From Pseudomonas sp. TH43 (GTDB taxonomy: Bacteria > Pseudomonadota > Gammaproteobacteria > Pseudomonadales > Pseudomonadaceae): a DNA stretch of 64,000 nt. The translations under genes were made by a program, and so were the position numbers. Location: positions 1,782,501 to 1,846,500 of the forward strand of contig NZ_JAEKFI010000004.1 of NCBI RefSeq assembly GCF_016650635.1, given 5' to 3'. Shown here piece by piece: positions 31,132 through 40,268 of the stretch (the first letter of the stretch is position 1; the number at the start of each line of letters is the position of its first letter). The notes beneath the pieces were generated by a model, which saw only the letters and a list, made by a program, of their open reading frames with translations, was not told the DNA's origin and did no database searches.

Positions 31132-32484
31132 ATGCGTTTGCACCTGTTCAAGGCCCTACCGTTCGCCCTCGCCGCCTCATTCGTACAAGCACAATCCTTA
31201 CCAGAAGCCATGCAGCAGGCGTTGGATGTCCATCCGGAAATCCAGGCAGGGGTCAACAGTCGTTTGGCCGCGGATTATCAGTTAAGAGCGGCAAAAGGTG
31301 GATACCTGCCGAAGGTTGATCTGCTCGGCGGTTATGGCCGTGAAGGCACCGACAGCGTGACCACCCGCGCTAACGCTGGCGGCAATCACTACGAAACGCT
31401 GAACCGTGGCGAGTCAAGTTTACGTCTCTCGCAAATGGTTTTTGACGGTTTTGCCACGTCCAGCGAAGTCGGGCGTCAACAAGCCACCGTTAACTCTCGT
31501 GCCTACTCTTTGCTTGGCACCTCCGAGCGCACCGCGCTGACCGTTGCCCAGGTGTATCTGGACGTGCTGACTCGCCGTGAGTTCGTGCGTCTGGCCGAGG
31601 AAAACCTCAAGAGCCACCAGCGCATTTACGACCAGATCCAGCTGCGCACCCAGCGCGGCGTCGGCAGCGGTGCCGACCTCGATCAGGCCGAAGCGCGGAT
31701 GGCCCAGGCCCGTAACAACCTGATCACCGAGCAGACCAATCTGGCCGACTCGGAAACCAACTTCCTCAGCGCCGTTGGCCAGATGCCCGATCAACTGGAG
31801 CGTCCGGCGCCGTTCATGGCGATGATGCCGGCCAACTTGAATGAAGCTCGCACGCAGATGCTGGAAAACAGCCCGATCCTGCGTTCGGCCGAGTCCGACA
31901 TCGCTGCAGCCGAGAAGGAGTACGAAACCGCCAAGTCGACCTTCTACCCACGCTTCGACGCCGAACTGGGCCGCACTGCCGACAACGATCTGGATGGTCA
32001 GAACGGCCACAATAATGAATGGCAGGCCATGTTGCGCATGCGCTTCAACCTCTATTCGGGCGGCAGCAACAAGGCTGATCTGGAATCCAAGTCGTACCTG
32101 TCGAACCAGGCGCTGGACATCCGCAACAATGCTTTGCGCCAGTTGAATGAAGAGCTGGGCCTGGCCTGGAACGCCTTGAACAACGCCAACGCGCAGGTAC
32201 CGATCGCTCAGCAGTACGTCGATCACAGCACCGCGGTGCGCACCGCTTACCAGCGTCAGTTCAGCCTCGGCGAGCGCACCCTGCTCGATTTGCTCGACAG
32301 CGAAAACGAGTTGTTCACCGCATCGCGTCGTTTGGCTGAAATCAAAAACATTCAGTTATTTACTCAGTACCGAATCAAGGCGACCATGGGCGAGTTGCTC
32401 AGAAGCCAGGGAGTGGTCGCACCGTTGGCATCCGTTGTGCAGAACGACGTGAAGCCCAAGGTTCAGCTGCCTGGGATGAATTGA
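31132..32484 (+). CDS. lapE: TolC-family outer-membrane channel LapE
   Basis: This is the outer-membrane pore of the LapA type I secretion system, 450 residues. A signal peptide of about 20 residues (cleavage after VQA) is followed by two outer-membrane-efflux repeats with long coiled-coil helices (for example QAEARMAQARNN) and the usual LNLYSGGSNKA-like strand region near residue 310. The start at 31132 is chosen because it begins directly at the signal peptide; a frame open 69 bases further upstream lacks one. It heads the lapE-lapB-lapC operon, divergent from lapA, with 34 bases to lapB. Confidence 0.92.
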   Translation: MRLHLFKALPFALAASFVQAQSLPEAMQQALDVHPEIQAGVNSRLAADYQLRAAKGGYLPKVDLLGGYGREGTDSVTTRANAGGNHYETLNRGESSLRLSQMVFDGFATSSEVGRQQATVNSRAYSLLGTSERTALTVAQVYLDVLTRREFVRLAEENLKSHQRIYDQIQLRTQRGVGSGADLDQAEARMAQARNNLITEQTNLADSETNFLSAVGQMPDQLERPAPFMAMMPANLNEARTQMLENSPILRSAESDIAAAEKEYETAKSTFYPRFDAELGRTADNDLDGQNGHNNEWQAMLRMRFNLYSGGSNKADLESKSYLSNQALDIRNNALRQLNEELGLAWNALNNANAQVPIAQQYVDHSTAVRTAYQRQFSLGERTLLDLLDSENELFTASRRLAEIKNIQLFTQYRIKATMGELLRSQGVVAPLASVVQNDVKPKVQLPGMN

Positions 32485-32518
32485 GTTATCCCTTTTCAAC
32501 TGTCAAAGAGTGTCGAGC

Positions 32519-34675
32519 GTGGAATCAGAAGTCAGTCGAGTTCATCTCAGTCATGATCCACGCGCGTTGCACGACGATCCGTTACTGGATGGTCTGCTCG
32601 CCCTTTGCATGCTGCACCAGAAGCCCGCCAGCGCGGCGATGCTGACCACCGGCCTGCCGCTGCCCAAACAACGCCTCAGTATCGAGTTGCTGCCCCGAGC
32701 GGCGGCTCGCGCCGGCCTGCAAGGTCGGGTGTTGCAGCGCAAGCTGGAAGAAATTCCGGCGATCGCCATGCCGGCGTTGTTGCTGCTCAAGGATGGCCGC
32801 AGCGCCGTCCTGCTCGGCTGGCAGGGTGACAACGAAGCGCGGGTTCTGCTCAGCGAAGCCGACGGTGGCGAGTCGCTGGTCAGTCGTGAATTGTTGGCCG
32901 ACGATTACATCGGCAAGGTCTTCTTTGCCCAGCCGCAACACAAATTCGACGTCAACCACGGCACGCTGATTCCGCGTGCGCGCTCGTGGTTCCGCGATAC
33001 CCTCAAGCGTTCGCGCTGGCTGTACGCTGATGCGATCGCGGCGAGTTTCCTGATCAACATCATCGCCATGGCCGCGCCGCTGTTCGTGATGAACGTCTAT
33101 GACCGCGTGGTACCGAACCAGGCCGAAGCAACCCTGTGGGTACTCGCCCTGGGCATCACTGGCGCGTACATTTTCGACCTGATCCTCAAGAGTCTGCGTA
33201 GCTTGTGCCTGGATCTGGCCGGGAAGAAAACCGACCTGATCATCTCCGCGACGCTGTTCGAGCGCATCGTCGGCATGGCGATGAAATACCGCCCGGCGCG
33301 GGTCGGCAGCTTTGCGCAGAACATCCACGAGTTTCAGAGCCTGCGCGACTTCCTTGCCTCGCTGACCCTGACCAGCCTGATCGACCTGCCGTTCACCATC
33401 CTGATTTTCATCGTCATCGCCATTCTCGGCGGGCATCTGGTGTGGATTCCGGTGCTGGCGTTCCCGATTGCCCTGCTGATCGGCTACGCCTTGCAGAAGC
33501 CGCTGGTGGCAACCATGGAACGCACCATGGCCCTCGGCGCCGAGCGCCAGTCGAGCCTGATCGAAACCCTCGCCGGCCTCGACGCGGTCAAGGTCAACAA
33601 CGCCGAGAGCGAACGCCAATATCAGTGGGAGCAGACCATCGGTACCCTTAGCCGCCTCGAACTGCGGGTGAAAATGCTCTCCGGCCTGGCGATGAACATC
33701 ACCTTGCTGATCCAGCAATTGGCCGGGGTGATCATGATTGTCTTCGGCGTGTACCAGATCATCGACGGCCACTTGAGCATGGGCGGTCTGATTGCCTGCT
33801 ACATGCTCAGTGGTCGCGCGCTCAGTCCGCTGGCGTCGCTGTCCGGTCTGCTGACCCGGTACCAGCAAGCCCGCGTGACTATGACCTCGGTCGACCAGAT
33901 GATGGAGCTGCCGCAAGAGCGCAACTTCGAAGAACGCCCATTGAGCCGCAAGGTTCTGCAAGGCGCCATCGAGTGCCGCCAGCTCAACTTCACCTACCCG
34001 GAACAACAGAACCCGGCGCTGAAGAACATCAACCTGGTGATTCGTCCCGGCGAGAAGATCGGCATCATCGGCCGCAGTGGTTCGGGCAAGAGTTCGCTGG
34101 CAAAACTGCTGGTCGGCCTGTATCAACCGGACGACGGTGCGTTGCTGGTCGACGGTGTGGATATCCGCCAGATCGACGTCAGCGAGCTGCGCTACAACAT
34201 CGGCTACGTGCCGCAAGACATCCAGCTGCTGGCCGGCACCCTGCGTGACAACCTGGTCTCCGGCGCGCGTTATGTCGAAGACGAACTCGTCCTGCAAGCC
34301 GCCGAACTGGCCGGCGTCCATGAATTCGCCCGTCTGCACCCGCAAGGTTATGAGCTGCAAGTCGGCGAGCGCGGGCAGAACCTCTCCGGTGGTCAGCGGC
34401 AGAACGTCGCACTGGCCCGGGCGCTGCTGCTCAATCCGCCGATCCTGTTGATGGACGAGCCGACCAGCGCCATGGACAACACTGGCGAAGAACGCCTCAA
34501 GCAACGCCTCGCGGCGGTGATCGAAAACAAGACCGTGGTGCTGGTGACGCACCGGGCATCGCTGTTGTCGCTGGTGGATCGTCTGCTGGTGATCGACCGT
34601 GGACAGATTCTCGCTGACGGCCCGAAAGCCGCGGTGATGGAAGCGTTGAAGAAGGGGCAGATCAGTGTTGCTTAA
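32519..34675 (+). CDS. lapB: Type I secretion ABC transporter LapB
   Basis: LapB is an inner-membrane ATPase/permease that exports LapA. The 718 residues comprise an N-terminal C39-like domain (about 15-135) that lacks the catalytic Cys and so acts as a substrate-docking domain, a six-helix ABC membrane domain (about 155-430), and a nucleotide-binding domain with Walker A GRSGSGKSS, signature LSGGQ, Walker B ILLMDEP and H-loop VTHRAS. GTG 32519 is preferred because AAAGAG lies 8-10 bases before it; GTG 32510 would put that site directly against the start. Its 3' end overlaps lapC by 11 bases. Confidence 0.94.
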   Translation: MESEVSRVHLSHDPRALHDDPLLDGLLALCMLHQKPASAAMLTTGLPLPKQRLSIELLPRAAARAGLQGRVLQRKLEEIPAIAMPALLLLKDGRSAVLLGWQGDNEARVLLSEADGGESLVSRELLADDYIGKVFFAQPQHKFDVNHGTLIPRARSWFRDTLKRSRWLYADAIAASFLINIIAMAAPLFVMNVYDRVVPNQAEATLWVLALGITGAYIFDLILKSLRSLCLDLAGKKTDLIISATLFERIVGMAMKYRPARVGSFAQNIHEFQSLRDFLASLTLTSLIDLPFTILIFIVIAILGGHLVWIPVLAFPIALLIGYALQKPLVATMERTMALGAERQSSLIETLAGLDAVKVNNAESERQYQWEQTIGTLSRLELRVKMLSGLAMNITLLIQQLAGVIMIVFGVYQIIDGHLSMGGLIACYMLSGRALSPLASLSGLLTRYQQARVTMTSVDQMMELPQERNFEERPLSRKVLQGAIECRQLNFTYPEQQNPALKNINLVIRPGEKIGIIGRSGSGKSSLAKLLVGLYQPDDGALLVDGVDIRQIDVSELRYNIGYVPQDIQLLAGTLRDNLVSGARYVEDELVLQAAELAGVHEFARLHPQGYELQVGERGQNLSGGQRQNVALARALLLNPPILLMDEPTSAMDNTGEERLKQRLAAVIENKTVVLVTHRASLLSLVDRLLVIDRGQILADGPKAAVMEALKKGQISVA

Positions 34676-36032
34676 GTCGGGTTTCAAGGATTCGATCCGT
34701 CGCTACTTCAAGGGCACTGCCTCGCTGCAGGGCCAGCCACTGCCGGAGGTCAACAAGGCACTGATCGAGGACGCCCCGCGCGTCGTGCGCTTGACCATCT
34801 GGGCGATCATCGGCTTCTTCGTATTCCTGATGCTGTGGGCCAACTTCGCCGTGATCGACGAAGTGACCAAGGGCGACGGCAAGGCGATTCCGTCGTCGAA
34901 GATTCAGAAGATCCAGAACCTTGAGGGCGGCATCGTCTCTGAGCTGTTCGTCAAGGAAGGTCAGATCGTCGAGGCCGGCGCGCCGCTGATTCGTCTCGAC
35001 GACACGCGTTTTGCCTCCAACGTCGGCGAAACCGAAGCCGATCGGCTGTCGATGTTGCTGCGCGTCGAGCGTCTGAGCGCCGAGGTCGACGACCGTCCGC
35101 TGAATTTCCCCGAGGACGTGCTCAAAGCCGTGCCGGGTCAGGCGAAAAGCGAAGAATCGCTGTACATCAGCCGCCGTCAGCAACTGCACGACGAGATCGG
35201 TGGCTTGCAGGAGCAGTTGATTCAGCGTCAGCAAGAGCTGCGCGAATTCGGCTCCAAGCAAGCGCAGTATCGTCAGCAACTCGGCTTGCAGCGTCAGGAA
35301 ATCAACATGTCCGAGCCGCTGGTGGCGCAGGGCGCGGTGTCCCCGGTTGAAGTGCTGCGGCTCAAGCGTGCCGAAGTGGAAACCCGTGGGCAGCTCGACG
35401 CCACCACGCTGGCAATCCCGCGTGCGGAATCGGCGATCAAGGAAGTGCAGCGCAAAATTGATGAAACCCGCGGCAAATTTCGCAGCGAAGCGCTGACCCA
35501 GCTTAACGAAGCGCGCACCGACCTGAACAAGGCCAGTGCGACCGGCAAGGCCCTGGAAGATCGTGTCAGCCGTACGTTAGTCACCTCGCCAGTGCGCGGC
35601 ATCGTCAACAAGTTGCTGGTCAACACCATTGGCGGCGTGATCCAGCCGGGTAGCGACATGGTCGAAATCGTCCCGCTGGACGACACCCTCCTTGTCGAAG
35701 CGAAGATCCGTCCACAGGACATTGCCTTCCTGCATCCGGGGCAGGAAGCGATAGTGAAATTCACCGCGTATGACTACACCATTTATGGCGGGCTGAAGGC
35801 CCAGCTGGAGCAGATCGGCGCTGACACCATCACCGACGAAGACAAGAAAACCACCTACTACGTGATCAAGGTGCGCACTGAGCGCAGCCACTTGGGTACG
35901 GATGACAAGCCGTTGCTGATCATCCCGGGGATGGTTGCGTCGGTGGACATCATCACCGGCAAGAAGTCGGTGCTGAGCTACCTGCTCAAGCCGATCATCC
36001 GCGCACGGGCCGAGGCGTTGCACGAACGCTAG
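34665..36032 (+). CDS. lapC: HlyD-family membrane fusion protein LapC
   Basis: LapC is the periplasmic adaptor linking LapB to LapE, 455 residues. One membrane helix (about 41-62, IWAIIGFFVFLMLW) is followed by a lipoyl/barrel-sandwich half, a long coiled coil (about 130-290, Gln/Glu/Arg-rich), and the second lipoyl and beta-barrel half (TSPVRGIVNKL near 307). It starts with GTG inside the end of lapB, after GAAGGGGCAG, so it is translationally coupled. Its end is followed by a REP pair. Confidence 0.94.
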   Translation: MLLKSGFKDSIRRYFKGTASLQGQPLPEVNKALIEDAPRVVRLTIWAIIGFFVFLMLWANFAVIDEVTKGDGKAIPSSKIQKIQNLEGGIVSELFVKEGQIVEAGAPLIRLDDTRFASNVGETEADRLSMLLRVERLSAEVDDRPLNFPEDVLKAVPGQAKSEESLYISRRQQLHDEIGGLQEQLIQRQQELREFGSKQAQYRQQLGLQRQEINMSEPLVAQGAVSPVEVLRLKRAEVETRGQLDATTLAIPRAESAIKEVQRKIDETRGKFRSEALTQLNEARTDLNKASATGKALEDRVSRTLVTSPVRGIVNKLLVNTIGGVIQPGSDMVEIVPLDDTLLVEAKIRPQDIAFLHPGQEAIVKFTAYDYTIYGGLKAQLEQIGADTITDEDKKTTYYVIKVRTERSHLGTDDKPLLIIPGMVASVDIITGKKSVLSYLLKPIIRARAEALHER

Positions 36033-36401
36033 ATTTTCAGCGCTGCTGCCGGCCTCATCGCGAGCAAGCTCGGCTCCTACAGGTTATGTGTCGAACGCAA
36101 AATTGCGTTCAACCCCGCCCTGTAGGAGCCGAGCTTGCTCGCGAAGGCGTCCGCCCCATTCGCCACATCCTGCCCATAAGTGACAAAAACTGTCACTCAC
36201 CATCCAGTTCATTCCTCACCATTCGCCATATCGTTATTCGCTAACGGTATTTAATTTCCAATTCTTATAGCTATAAAGTCACTCCCCTGCGTACCTGCCG
36301 ACCAATCGGCGCGCCGCACGACCTGAACCAACACGCAATCCAGCGTGAGTTTCTGATCGACGCGCGCGCCCATGAGCGCGCCGTGCGTGGGAGATTGAAA
36401 G
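36033..36401. other. Intergenic region between lapC and the TauD operon
   Basis: These 369 bases carry the REP pair at 36059-36143 on the left and an AT-rich stretch (about 36200-36290, with TTCCAATTCTTATAGCTATAAAG) on the right that probably holds the promoter of the sulfur operon. No gene is supported. Confidence 0.6.
36059..36143. repeat. REP pair after lapC
   Basis: CGCGAGCAAGCTCGGCTCC and onward (36059-36082) pairs perfectly over 24 bases with its complement at 36120-36143. The loop contains a second palindrome, GAACGCAAAATTGCGTTC (36093-36110). It probably also terminates or stabilises the lapEBC transcript. Confidence 0.85.
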
Positions 36402-37298
36402 ATGTCCGCAGCTACTGCTTCCCCAAGCGCCGCGAGCGCCGCGCCGCAAGCCTTCGAGATTCTTCCGTTCAGCGGTGCTGTCGGTGCCGAAATCATCGGC
36501 CTCGACCTGACCCGTCCGGTCAGCGACGAGGATTTTGCGCGCATTCACCGCGCGCATCTGGATCACCATGTCGTGGTGTTCCGTGACCAACGCATCACCC
36601 CGCAACAGCAGATCGACTTCAGCCGCCGCTTCGGCGTGTTGCAGATCCATGTGCTCAAGCAGTTCTTGCTGGCCAATCACCCGGAAATCCTCATCGTTTC
36701 CAACATCGTCGAAAACGGCCAGAACATCGGCCTCGGCGATGCTGGCAAATTCTGGCACTCCGACCTCTCTTATAAAGAGCTGCCAAGTCTCGGCTCGATG
36801 CTCCACGCGCAGGAACTGCCATCCGAAGGTGGCGACACCTTGTTCGCTGACATGCACAAAGCCTGGGACAACCTGCCCGAAGCGCTGCGCAAAGCGGTCG
36901 AAGGGCGCTCTGCCGCGCATTCCTACACCGCGCGCTACAGCGAAACCAAATTCGAGGGCAACTGGCGTCCGACCCTGACGCCCGAGCAGTTGGCGCAAGT
37001 CGCCGAAGTGGTGCACCCGATCGTGCGTACCCACCCGGAAAACGGCCGCAAGGCGTTGTTCGTCAGTGAAGGTTTCACCACGCGCATCGTCGGCCTGCCA
37101 GAGGACGAGAGCCAACAACTGCTCGCCGAGCTCTACGCCCACAGCGTGCTGCCGAAAAACATCTACCGCCATCAGTGGCAGCCCCACGACATGGTGTTCT
37201 GGGACAACCGTTCGCTGATCCATCTCGCTGCCGGCTGCCCCGCGCACCTGCGCCGCAAGCTGTTTCGCACGACCATTCAGGGCGACGCGCCTTTCTGA
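36402..37298 (+). CDS. TauD/TfdA-family alpha-ketoglutarate dioxygenase
   Basis: This non-haem iron enzyme is predicted to release sulfite or sulfate from an organosulfur compound using 2-oxoglutarate and oxygen. The 298 residues show the facial triad His119-X-Asp121 (FWHSDLSY) with distal His274 (SLIHLA), and an Arg near 289 (LFRTT) for 2-oxoglutarate. It is first in an operon with a substrate-binding protein, ATPase and permease of the aliphatic sulfonate/taurine class, so the substrate is likely a sulfonate or alkyl sulfate. TauD and AtsK are the nearest characterised relatives I can name; which substrate it uses cannot be told from sequence. Confidence 0.82.
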   Translation: MSAATASPSAASAAPQAFEILPFSGAVGAEIIGLDLTRPVSDEDFARIHRAHLDHHVVVFRDQRITPQQQIDFSRRFGVLQIHVLKQFLLANHPEILIVSNIVENGQNIGLGDAGKFWHSDLSYKELPSLGSMLHAQELPSEGGDTLFADMHKAWDNLPEALRKAVEGRSAAHSYTARYSETKFEGNWRPTLTPEQLAQVAEVVHPIVRTHPENGRKALFVSEGFTTRIVGLPEDESQQLLAELYAHSVLPKNIYRHQWQPHDMVFWDNRSLIHLAAGCPAHLRRKLFRTTIQGDAPF

Positions 37299-37316
37299 TT
37301 CGCCGGAGATTCGATC

Positions 37317-38342
37317 ATGTCCAAACGTCTTCCATTTGCACCGCTGACCGCCGCCATCGGTCTCGGTTTCAGCCTGATCGCCGGCAGCCTGGTGGCGCCG
37401 ACCGTGGCCCACGCCGAAGGTGAAATCCGTATCGCCGAACAGTTCGGCATTGTCTATTTATTGCTCAACGTAGTGCGCGATCAGGGCCTGATCGAAAAGT
37501 ACGGCAAGCAGGAAGGCCTTGATATCAAGGTCGACTGGACGCAGCTGTCAGGTGGCGCCGCCGTCAACGATGCGTTGCTCTCCGGCTCCATCGACATTGC
37601 CGGCGCTGGCGTCGGGCCGTTGCTGACCATCTGGGATCGCACCCATGGCAAGCAGAACGTCAAAGCCGTGGCCTCGCTGGGCAACTTTCCTTACTACCTG
37701 GTGAGCAACAATCCCAAGGTCAAAACCATTGCTGACTTCACCGAGAAGGATCGCATTGCGGTGCCGGCGGTGGGCGTCTCCGTGCAATCGCGTTTCCTGC
37801 AATACGCAGCGGCCAAGCAGTGGGGCGACAAGGAATTCAATCGCCTCGACAAGTACACCATCGCCGTTCCGCACCCGGACGCCACTGCGGCGCTGATCGC
37901 CGGTGGCACCGAGTTGACCGGGCATTTCTCCAATCCGCCGTTCCAGGATCAGGCGCTGGAAAACCCGAACGTGCATGTCGTGCTCAATTCCTACGACGTG
38001 CTCGGTCCGAACTCGCCGACCGTGTTGTTCGCCACCGAGAAATTCCGCAACGACAATCCGAAAACCTACAAAGCCTTCGTCGAAGCGCTGACCGAAGCCG
38101 CGCAATTCGCGCAGAACGATAAAGGCGCGGCGGCCGACACTTACATCCGCGTGACCAAAGCCAAGATCGACCGTGCCGCGCTGCTGAAAATCATCGACAA
38201 CCCGCAGTTCGAATTCAGCGTCACGCCGAAAAACACTTATCCACTGGCCGAATTCCTCTACCGCGTCGGCGCGATCAAGAACAAGCCTGAGTCGTGGAAG
38301 GACTACTTCTTCCAGGATGCCAAACCGCTGCAAGGGAGCTGA
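37317..38342 (+). CDS. ABC transporter periplasmic substrate-binding protein (sulfonate/taurine type)
   Basis: This is a 341-residue secreted binding protein with a Sec signal peptide (about 1-33, cleavage after AHA). The mature part is of the NMT1/SsuA-like type 2 periplasmic fold (SGGAAVNDALLSGSIDIAGAG near 78-98 is the typical ligand-pocket region). It lies 18 bases after the dioxygenase and 5 bases before the ATPase. It is expected to capture the sulfur compound processed by the dioxygenase. Confidence 0.88.
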   Translation: MSKRLPFAPLTAAIGLGFSLIAGSLVAPTVAHAEGEIRIAEQFGIVYLLLNVVRDQGLIEKYGKQEGLDIKVDWTQLSGGAAVNDALLSGSIDIAGAGVGPLLTIWDRTHGKQNVKAVASLGNFPYYLVSNNPKVKTIADFTEKDRIAVPAVGVSVQSRFLQYAAAKQWGDKEFNRLDKYTIAVPHPDATAALIAGGTELTGHFSNPPFQDQALENPNVHVVLNSYDVLGPNSPTVLFATEKFRNDNPKTYKAFVEALTEAAQFAQNDKGAAADTYIRVTKAKIDRAALLKIIDNPQFEFSVTPKNTYPLAEFLYRVGAIKNKPESWKDYFFQDAKPLQGS

Positions 38343-38347
38343 CCGAC

Positions 38348-39208
38348 ATGAACGCCCCTTTGCCAGGCCACGCGGCCAGCAACCCGATCGCCATTGCGCA
38401 AGCGCTGCTGGCGGTGGATCAAGTCAGCCTTGAATACCGCACGCCGCAACGGGTGGTGCGGGCCACTCACCAGGTCAGTTTCGAAGTCGATCAGCAGGAT
38501 CGCTTCGTGCTCCTTGGCCCTTCCGGTTGCGGCAAATCGACGTTGCTCAAAGCCGTCGCAGGGTTCATTGCGCCGTGCGAAGGCGAGATTCGTCTGCAAG
38601 GTCAGCGCGTCGACGCGCCGGGGCCGGACCGGATTGTGGTGTTTCAGGAGTTCGATCAGCTGCCACCGTGGAAAACCGTCAAACAGAACGTGATGTTCCC
38701 GCTGCTGGCCTCGCGCACGCTGAAGAAAAAACAAGCCGAAGAGCGCGCGCTGCACTATCTGGAAAAAGTCGGTCTGGCGGCGTTCGCCGATGCTTACCCG
38801 CACACGCTGTCCGGTGGCATGAAAGCGCGCGTGGCGATTGCCCGGGCGTTGGCAATGCAGCCGAAAATTCTCCTGATGGATGAGCCGTTCGCCGCGCTGG
38901 ATGCGCTGACCCGCCGCAAGATGCAGGAAGAGTTGCTGCTGCTCTGGGAAGAAGTGCGCTTCACGCTGTTGTTCGTCACGCACTCGATTGAAGAGGCGCT
39001 GGTGGTCGGCAATCGCATCTTGTTGCTGTCCCCGCATCCGGGGCGGGTAAGGGCAGAGGTGCACAGCCATCAATACAACTTGCAAAGCCTTGGCGGCGTG
39101 GCGTTTCAGGAATCGGCGCGGCGCATCCATCGGCTGCTGTTCGACGAAGGCCAGTCGCCGGAAGCCGAGCTCGACCACGACTTCAACGATATTCGCATCG
39201 CTTATTGA
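38348..39208 (+). CDS. ABC transporter ATP-binding protein (SsuB/TauB type)
   Basis: This is a 286-residue cytoplasmic ATPase. Walker A is GPSGCGKST, the Q-loop region follows at VFQEFDQLPPW, the signature is LSGGM, Walker B is ILLMDEPFAALD, and the switch His is in FVTHSIEEA. The C-terminal 40 residues extend beyond the core domain, as in SsuB relatives. The start at 38348 follows AAGGGAG. It is in an operon with the binding protein (5-base gap) and the permease (20-base gap). Confidence 0.9.
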   Translation: MNAPLPGHAASNPIAIAQALLAVDQVSLEYRTPQRVVRATHQVSFEVDQQDRFVLLGPSGCGKSTLLKAVAGFIAPCEGEIRLQGQRVDAPGPDRIVVFQEFDQLPPWKTVKQNVMFPLLASRTLKKKQAEERALHYLEKVGLAAFADAYPHTLSGGMKARVAIARALAMQPKILLMDEPFAALDALTRRKMQEELLLLWEEVRFTLLFVTHSIEEALVVGNRILLLSPHPGRVRAEVHSHQYNLQSLGGVAFQESARRIHRLLFDEGQSPEAELDHDFNDIRIAY

Positions 39209-39228
39209 GCGGCCTGGAGAATTGCCCG

Positions 39229-40095
39229 ATGAGCCATTCATCATCTGTACGACAAGAGTTCGAAACCGTGCTGGAGCCGCTGACCAGCGTGCCGGTCGAG
39301 CGCGAATTACCGCTGGGCCAACGGCTGTGGCAACAAGGTTGGCTGCGTAAAAGCCTGATCCTGATTTTGCTCGCGGTCATCTGGGAAATCGTTGCCCGGG
39401 TGCAGAACAACGATCTGCTGTTGCCCAGTTTTGTACAAACCAGCCATGCGCTATACGACGGTCTGCTCAGCGGTGAATTGCTGGGCAAGGTGTGGATATC
39501 GCTGGTGGTGCTGCTCAAGGGCTATCTGATCGGTATCGTGTTGGCGTTTGCCCTGACCACGCTGGCGGTTTCGACCCAGTTTGGACGGGATCTGCTGAGC
39601 ACGCTGACTTCGATGTTCAATCCGCTGCCGGCGATTGCCTTGCTGCCGCTGGCCCTGCTGTGGTTTGGGCTGGGGCAGAACAGTCTGATTTTTGTACTGG
39701 TGCATTCGGTGCTGTGGGCGCTGGCGCTGAACACCTACATGGGGTTTCTCGGTGTGTCGGAAACCTTGCGCATGGCCGGGCGCAATTACGGGCTGAAGGG
39801 CATGCGCTTTGTGCTGTTCATCCTGATTCCGGCGGCGCTGCCGTCGATTCTTGCCGGGCTGAAGATTGGCTGGGCGTTTGCCTGGCGCACGTTGATCGCG
39901 GCTGAACTGGTGTTCGGGGCGACCAGCGGCAAGGGTGGACTGGGTTGGTACATCTTCCAGAATCGCAATGAGCTGTACACCGACAAAGTCTTTGCCGGGT
40001 TGGCGGTGGTGATCCTGATCGGCTTGCTGGTGGAGAACCTGGTGTTCGACACGCTGGAGCGGGTGACCGTTAAACGCTGGGGTATGCAGCGCTGA
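39229..40095 (+). CDS. ABC transporter permease (SsuC/TauC type)
   Basis: This 288-residue inner-membrane permease has about six helices and the EAA-like loop (LGVSETLRMAGRNYGLKG) that contacts the ATPase. The start at 39229 follows a GGAGA site; a TTG 24 bases upstream overlaps the ATPase gene and is less likely. It is last in the sulfur-scavenging operon and is followed by a REP pair. Confidence 0.88.
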   Translation: MSHSSSVRQEFETVLEPLTSVPVERELPLGQRLWQQGWLRKSLILILLAVIWEIVARVQNNDLLLPSFVQTSHALYDGLLSGELLGKVWISLVVLLKGYLIGIVLAFALTTLAVSTQFGRDLLSTLTSMFNPLPAIALLPLALLWFGLGQNSLIFVLVHSVLWALALNTYMGFLGVSETLRMAGRNYGLKGMRFVLFILIPAALPSILAGLKIGWAFAWRTLIAAELVFGATSGKGGLGWYIFQNRNELYTDKVFAGLAVVILIGLLVENLVFDTLERVTVKRWGMQR

Positions 40096-40118
40096 TTTGT
40101 CGCGCCTCGACCCGGCCA

Positions 40119-40183
40119 TTCGCGAGCAGGCTCGCTCCCACATTTGAAATGCATTCCCATGTGGGAGCGAGCCTGCTCGCGAA
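40119..40183. repeat. REP pair after the sulfur operon
   Basis: This is a perfect 25-bp inverted repeat (40119-40143 and 40159-40183) built on TTCGCGAGCAGGCTCGCTCC. It sits between the permease stop and the LysR promoter and may terminate the operon. Confidence 0.88.
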
Positions 40184-40268
40184 AGCGTCCAACCGGCCAC
40201 CGCCTCATTAGCTGAATGTTTGTTAGCATTGCGCGTAGATCAATCCAGATCCGCCATGAGTGCTCAAC

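Noticed and set aside
32582..34687. A 701-codon frame antisense to lapB
   Set aside because: The sense strand has all ABC transporter motifs; the antisense product is a composition artefact.
36270..36401. The AT-rich leader before the TauD gene considered as a riboswitch
   Set aside because: I see no conserved aptamer core. It is described only as a probable promoter region.
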